A stretch of 64,000 bases of DNA, taken from positions 62,001 through 126,000 of the forward strand of contig NZ_JASCXI010000002.1 of the NCBI RefSeq assembly GCF_030271515.1. The letters are read 5' to 3'. The notes under the pieces were generated by a model. It saw nothing but the letters and a program-made list of their open reading frames with translations, was not told the origin of the DNA and did no database searches. Positions 61,383 through 64,000 of the stretch are shown here, piece after piece. Numbering within the stretch: position 1 is the first letter of the stretch; the number at the start of each line of letters is the position of its first letter. The DNA comes from Erythrobacter oryzae (GTDB lineage Bacteria > Pseudomonadota > Alphaproteobacteria > Sphingomonadales > Sphingomonadaceae). Both the position numbers and the translations under genes were made by a program.

Positions 61383-62651
61383 ATGGCCGAAGCCTACATC
61401 ATCGACGCAGTGCGCACCCCGCGCGGGATCGGCAAGCAAGGCAAGGGCGCGCTGGCCGCGTGCCACCCGCAGCACCTCGCCGCGACGGTGCTGAAGGCGA
61501 TCAAGGAGCGCAACAATCTCGACACCGCGACGGTCGATGACGTGATCTGGTCGGTCAGCACGCAGGACGGGATGCAGGCGGGCGACATGGGGCGCATGGC
61601 CGCGCTCGATGCGGGCTATGACATCACTTCGTCCGGCACCACGCTCGACCGCTTCTGCGGCGGCGGCATCACCAGCGTCGCGCTCGCCGCCGCGCAGGTG
61701 ATGAGCGGGATGGAGGATTGCGTCGTCGCGGGCGGAACCGAGATGATGAGCCTCACCGCTGCCATGAGCCAGGAAAAGATGCGCGCCGGAATCAAGCCGC
61801 CGATGATGGGCAGCTACAACGAGCGCCTGCAAAAGGTGCACCCGCAGTCGCACCAGGGGATCTGCGGCGATGCAATTGCAAGCAAGGAAGGCTTCACGCG
61901 CGAGGAGCTGGACGAAGTCGGCTACCGCTCGCAGCAGCGCGCGGCGGAAGCCATCGCCGAAAACCGCTTTGCCAAGTCGGTGGTGCCGGTGGTAGCCGAT
62001 GACGGCACGGTGCTGCTCGACCGCGAGGAATATCCGCGCCCGCAGACCACCCGCGAGGATCTGGCCAAGCTCGAACCGGCCTTCCCCAAGATCGCCGACG
62101 TGCCGCTCGACGCCGAAGGCACGACCTTCCGCAAGCTGATCAACGCCAAGTATCCCGATCTGGAAATCAAGCACTTCCACCATGCGGGCAATTCCTCGGG
62201 CGTGGTCGATGGCGCGGCGGCGGTGCTGATCGCCTCGAAGGACTATGCCCAGAAGCACGGGCTGAAGCCCCGCGCGCGCATCGTCGCCACCGCCAACATG
62301 GGCGATGATCCGACGCTGATGCTCAACGCGCCCGTCCCGGCGGCGAAGAAGGTGCTGGCCAAGGCCGGCCTCTCGAAGGACGACATCGACCTCTACGAAA
62401 TCAACGAGGCCTTCGCGGTGGTCGCCGCCAAGTTCGTGCGCGACCTTGAGCTTGATTGGGACAAGGTCAACGTCAACGGCGGCTCGATCGCCTTGGGCCA
62501 CCCGATCGGCGCGACCGGCTCGATCCTGATCGGCACCGTGGTCGATGAGCTGGAGCGGCGCGGCGGGCGCTATGGCCTCGTCACGATGTGCGCGGCGGGC
62601 GGCATGGCCCCGGCGATCATCGTCGAGCGGGTCGAAGACTTTGTCGACTAA
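61383..62651 (+). CDS. Acetyl-CoA C-acyltransferase (thiolase)
   Basis: Thiolytic cleavage or condensation of acyl-CoA. The 422-residue protein has catalytic Cys92 in [11 protein letters not shown], His373 in [10 protein letters not shown] and Cys403 in [11 protein letters not shown], the complete thiolase triad. [19 protein letters not shown] at the start is typical. GAGAGGAAC ribosome-binding site precedes ATG 61383. The downstream thiolase-like gene overlaps by 11 bases, showing coupling. It probably completes the oxidation cycle with the divergent hydratase and dehydrogenase. Confidence 0.95.
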   Translation: MAEAYIIDAVRTPRGIGKQGKGALAACHPQHLAATVLKAIKERNNLDTATVDDVIWSVSTQDGMQAGDMGRMAALDAGYDITSSGTTLDRFCGGGITSVALAAAQVMSGMEDCVVAGGTEMMSLTAAMSQEKMRAGIKPPMMGSYNERLQKVHPQSHQGICGDAIASKEGFTREELDEVGYRSQQRAAEAIAENRFAKSVVPVVADDGTVLLDREEYPRPQTTREDLAKLEPAFPKIADVPLDAEGTTFRKLINAKYPDLEIKHFHHAGNSSGVVDGAAAVLIASKDYAQKHGLKPRARIVATANMGDDPTLMLNAPVPAAKKVLAKAGLSKDDIDLYEINEAFAVVAAKFVRDLELDWDKVNVNGGSIALGHPIGATGSILIGTVVDELERRGGRYGLVTMCAAGGMAPAIIVERVEDFVD

Positions 62652-64000
62652 ACCGGGGGGTTACGTTCCCGACAACACCCCGGTCATCATCGGGGTCGGC
62701 CAATACTCGGAGAGGGTGGGCGAGCCCGGCTACGAAGCCCTCTCTTATATGGACCTCGCGGGCCGAGCGCTCGCGGGGGCGATTGCGGATAGCGGGGCGA
62801 GTGGATCGGTGGCGGGTGCGATCGACACCCTCGCCGCGATCCGCGCCTTCGAGATGTCGCGGCCTGACAGGAAGCCGCCTTTCGGCGCGGCGAACAATGT
62901 GCCGCGCGCAATTGCCAAGCGGGTGGGGGCGAACCCCGCGCGGGCGATCCTGACGACCACCGGCGGGCAGACCAACCAGCAACTGGTGGGCGAGTTTGCG
63001 AGCGCCATCGCGGCAGGCGACAGCCGCTGCGCGGTGATCGTCGGCTCCGAGGCGATTTCGACCGTGCTGGCTTTGACGGCGCAAGGCGAGATTCCCGACT
63101 GGTCCGAAGATGTGCCGGGCGACTTCGAGGATCAGGGCTTCGGGGTCGAGGAACTGATGGAGCCCGCCCTGTTCATGCACGGTGCCTCCGGGGCAATCCC
63201 GCTCTATGCGCTGGCCGAGAACGCGCGCCGGCACCGGCTGGGCATGGGGCTGGAGGAATACCGGCTCGAAATCGGCAAGCTGTTCGCGCCCTTTACGCGT
63301 GTTGCTGCGGCCAACCCGCACTCCGCGGCTCCAGTGGAGCGCACGGCTGAGGAACTCGCCACCGTCACCGACCGCAACCGGATCGTGGCGGAGCCCTATC
63401 CGCGCATGACCGTGGCGCGCGATCAGGTGAACCAGGCGGCGGCGGTGATCGTCGCCTCGGCGGGTCTGGCGCGCGAACTGGGCGTGCCGGAGGACAAGTG
63501 GGTGCACATCCACGCCGTCACCGCCGCGACCGAGCTGAAGCTCTCGCAGCGTCCCGACCTCGCGGGCAACCCTGCGAGCCTCGCCAGCGTCGATGCGGCG
63601 CTGGCGCGGACGGGGAAGGGGATCGGCGACATGGCCTATCTCGACTTCTACTCGTGCTTCGCGATTCCCGTGTTCAACCAGTGCGACCACTTCGGCCTGT
63701 CCGCGGACGACCCGCGCGGGCTGACGCTGACGGGGGGCCTGCCGTTCTTCGGCGGGGCGGGGAACAATTACTCGGCCCATGCCATCGCGGAAGCCGTGCA
63801 GCGGGTGCGCGGCGACCGGGGCAGTTTCGCCCTCGTCGGCGCGAACGGCGGGTGGATGAGCAAGTACGCCACCGGCATCTATTCGACCGAGCCTGCCGAC
63901 TGGAGCGCCAACGACCGTTTCGCCGTGCTCCCCAAGGCGACCGACAAGGTGCCGCTTGCCAAGGGCCCGGTCGATGCGGTGACCGTCGAAACCTACACCA
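62641..64000 (+). CDS. Thiolase-like protein, type-1/SCP2-thiolase-like (3' end cut by window)
   Basis: At least 453 residues, continuing beyond the window. Thiolase fold with ILTTTGGQTNQQLVGEFASAIAAGDSRCAVIVGSEAIST, YLDFYSCFAIPVFNQCDHFG and GGLPFFGGAGNNYSAHAIAE; the later VGANGGWMSKYATGIYSTEPADW resembles the additional C-terminal domain of type-1 thiolase-like proteins. The catalytic positions differ from true thiolases: no Cys in the N-terminal active-site loop (GSEAIST) and no His in the GHP-type loop (GGLPFFGG), so activity may be changed or lost. The start is probably TTG 62641, which gives [19 protein letters not shown]. Confidence 0.85.
   Translation, partial: MSTKPGGYVPDNTPVIIGVGQYSERVGEPGYEALSYMDLAGRALAGAIADSGASGSVAGAIDTLAAIRAFEMSRPDRKPPFGAANNVPRAIAKRVGANPARAILTTTGGQTNQQLVGEFASAIAAGDSRCAVIVGSEAISTVLALTAQGEIPDWSEDVPGDFEDQGFGVEELMEPALFMHGASGAIPLYALAENARRHRLGMGLEEYRLEIGKLFAPFTRVAAANPHSAAPVERTAEELATVTDRNRIVAEPYPRMTVARDQVNQAAAVIVASAGLARELGVPEDKWVHIHAVTAATELKLSQRPDLAGNPASLASVDAALARTGKGIGDMAYLDFYSCFAIPVFNQCDHFGLSADDPRGLTLTGGLPFFGGAGNNYSAHAIAEAVQRVRGDRGSFALVGANGGWMSKYATGIYSTEPADWSANDRFAVLPKATDKVPLAKGPVDAVTVETYT

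Noticed and set aside
1..64000. CRISPR array, prophage or insertion sequence
   Set aside because: No evenly spaced direct repeats with unique spacers, and no transposase, integrase or phage structural gene was recognised.

Overview
The window is about 64 kb of GC-rich, densely packed chromosome from an alphaproteobacterium, most likely a sphingomonad of the Erythrobacteraceae type. This rests on four observations: an NDUFA12-type complex I accessory gene and an SDHAF4/DUF1674 gene (both alphaproteobacterial/mitochondrial families), three large TonB-dependent receptors, a bacteriophytochrome with a HWE-type kinase core, and short intergenic palindromic repeats. No insertion sequence, prophage, integrase or CRISPR array was seen. 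Both ends cut a gene: a DegP-like protease on the left and a thiolase-like protein on the right.

Layout. 1-4.3 kb: membrane proteostasis (degP-hflC-hflK, leftward) and the Fe-S carrier Mrp. 4.3-9.2 kb: a secreted-type molybdenum hydroxylase subunit, ferrochelatase and a P450. 9.3-14 kb: housekeeping genes (SDHAF4-like factor, RsmB, MsrA, an exported methyltransferase, N-carbamoylputrescine amidase, FolK, tRNA-Lys). 14.2-19.7 kb: a membrane protein, a Rieske oxygenase, a queuosine-precursor-type transporter, a nucleoside transporter and a 2OG-Fe(II) oxygenase. 19.8-23.3 kb: an Oar-like TonB receptor behind a good Pho-box match. 23.5-32.8 kb: a MASE1 hybrid kinase, a TonB protein, GDP-mannose genes manC-manA, and the light-sensing operon bphO-bphP, preceded by a TGTC-N10-GACA site. 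33-35.3 kb: a PHA-system protein and an XpaC/TelA pair. 35.5-40.3 kb: DUF389 protein, an exported protein, an NTF2-like protein whose ribosome-binding site lies in a hairpin, a tiny proline-rich protein and a fatty-acyl-AMP ligase. 40.4-43.6 kb: recX, DUF192, NDUFA12, DUF2155 and aat. 43.6-49.4 kb: the translation locus tRNA-Trp, secE, nusG, rplK, rplA, with three unrelated genes between nusG and rplK. 49.5-52.5 kb: small membrane protein, acyltransferase, polysaccharide deacetylase, CinA-like protein. 52.5-64 kb: a probable uptake and oxidation region (FAD monooxygenase, two TonB receptors, acyl-CoA dehydrogenase, enoyl-CoA hydratase, thiolase, thiolase-like protein), with a 20-bp perfect palindrome between the divergent beta-oxidation genes.

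The strongest unexplained structure is a dispersed intergenic element present in five places (about 10.8, 14.1, 41.7, 43.8 and 59.2 kb). Each copy carries one or two 8-bp hairpins with a constant CTCC loop (or GGAG on the other strand) and a constant flank GTCCTCG. The outer six base pairs of the stem differ between copies but remain complementary, so the structure, not only the sequence, appears to be kept. Other points worth checking are the Pho box, the PpsR-like site, the sequestered ribosome-binding site, the 20-bp operator candidate and a CTG start for folK.
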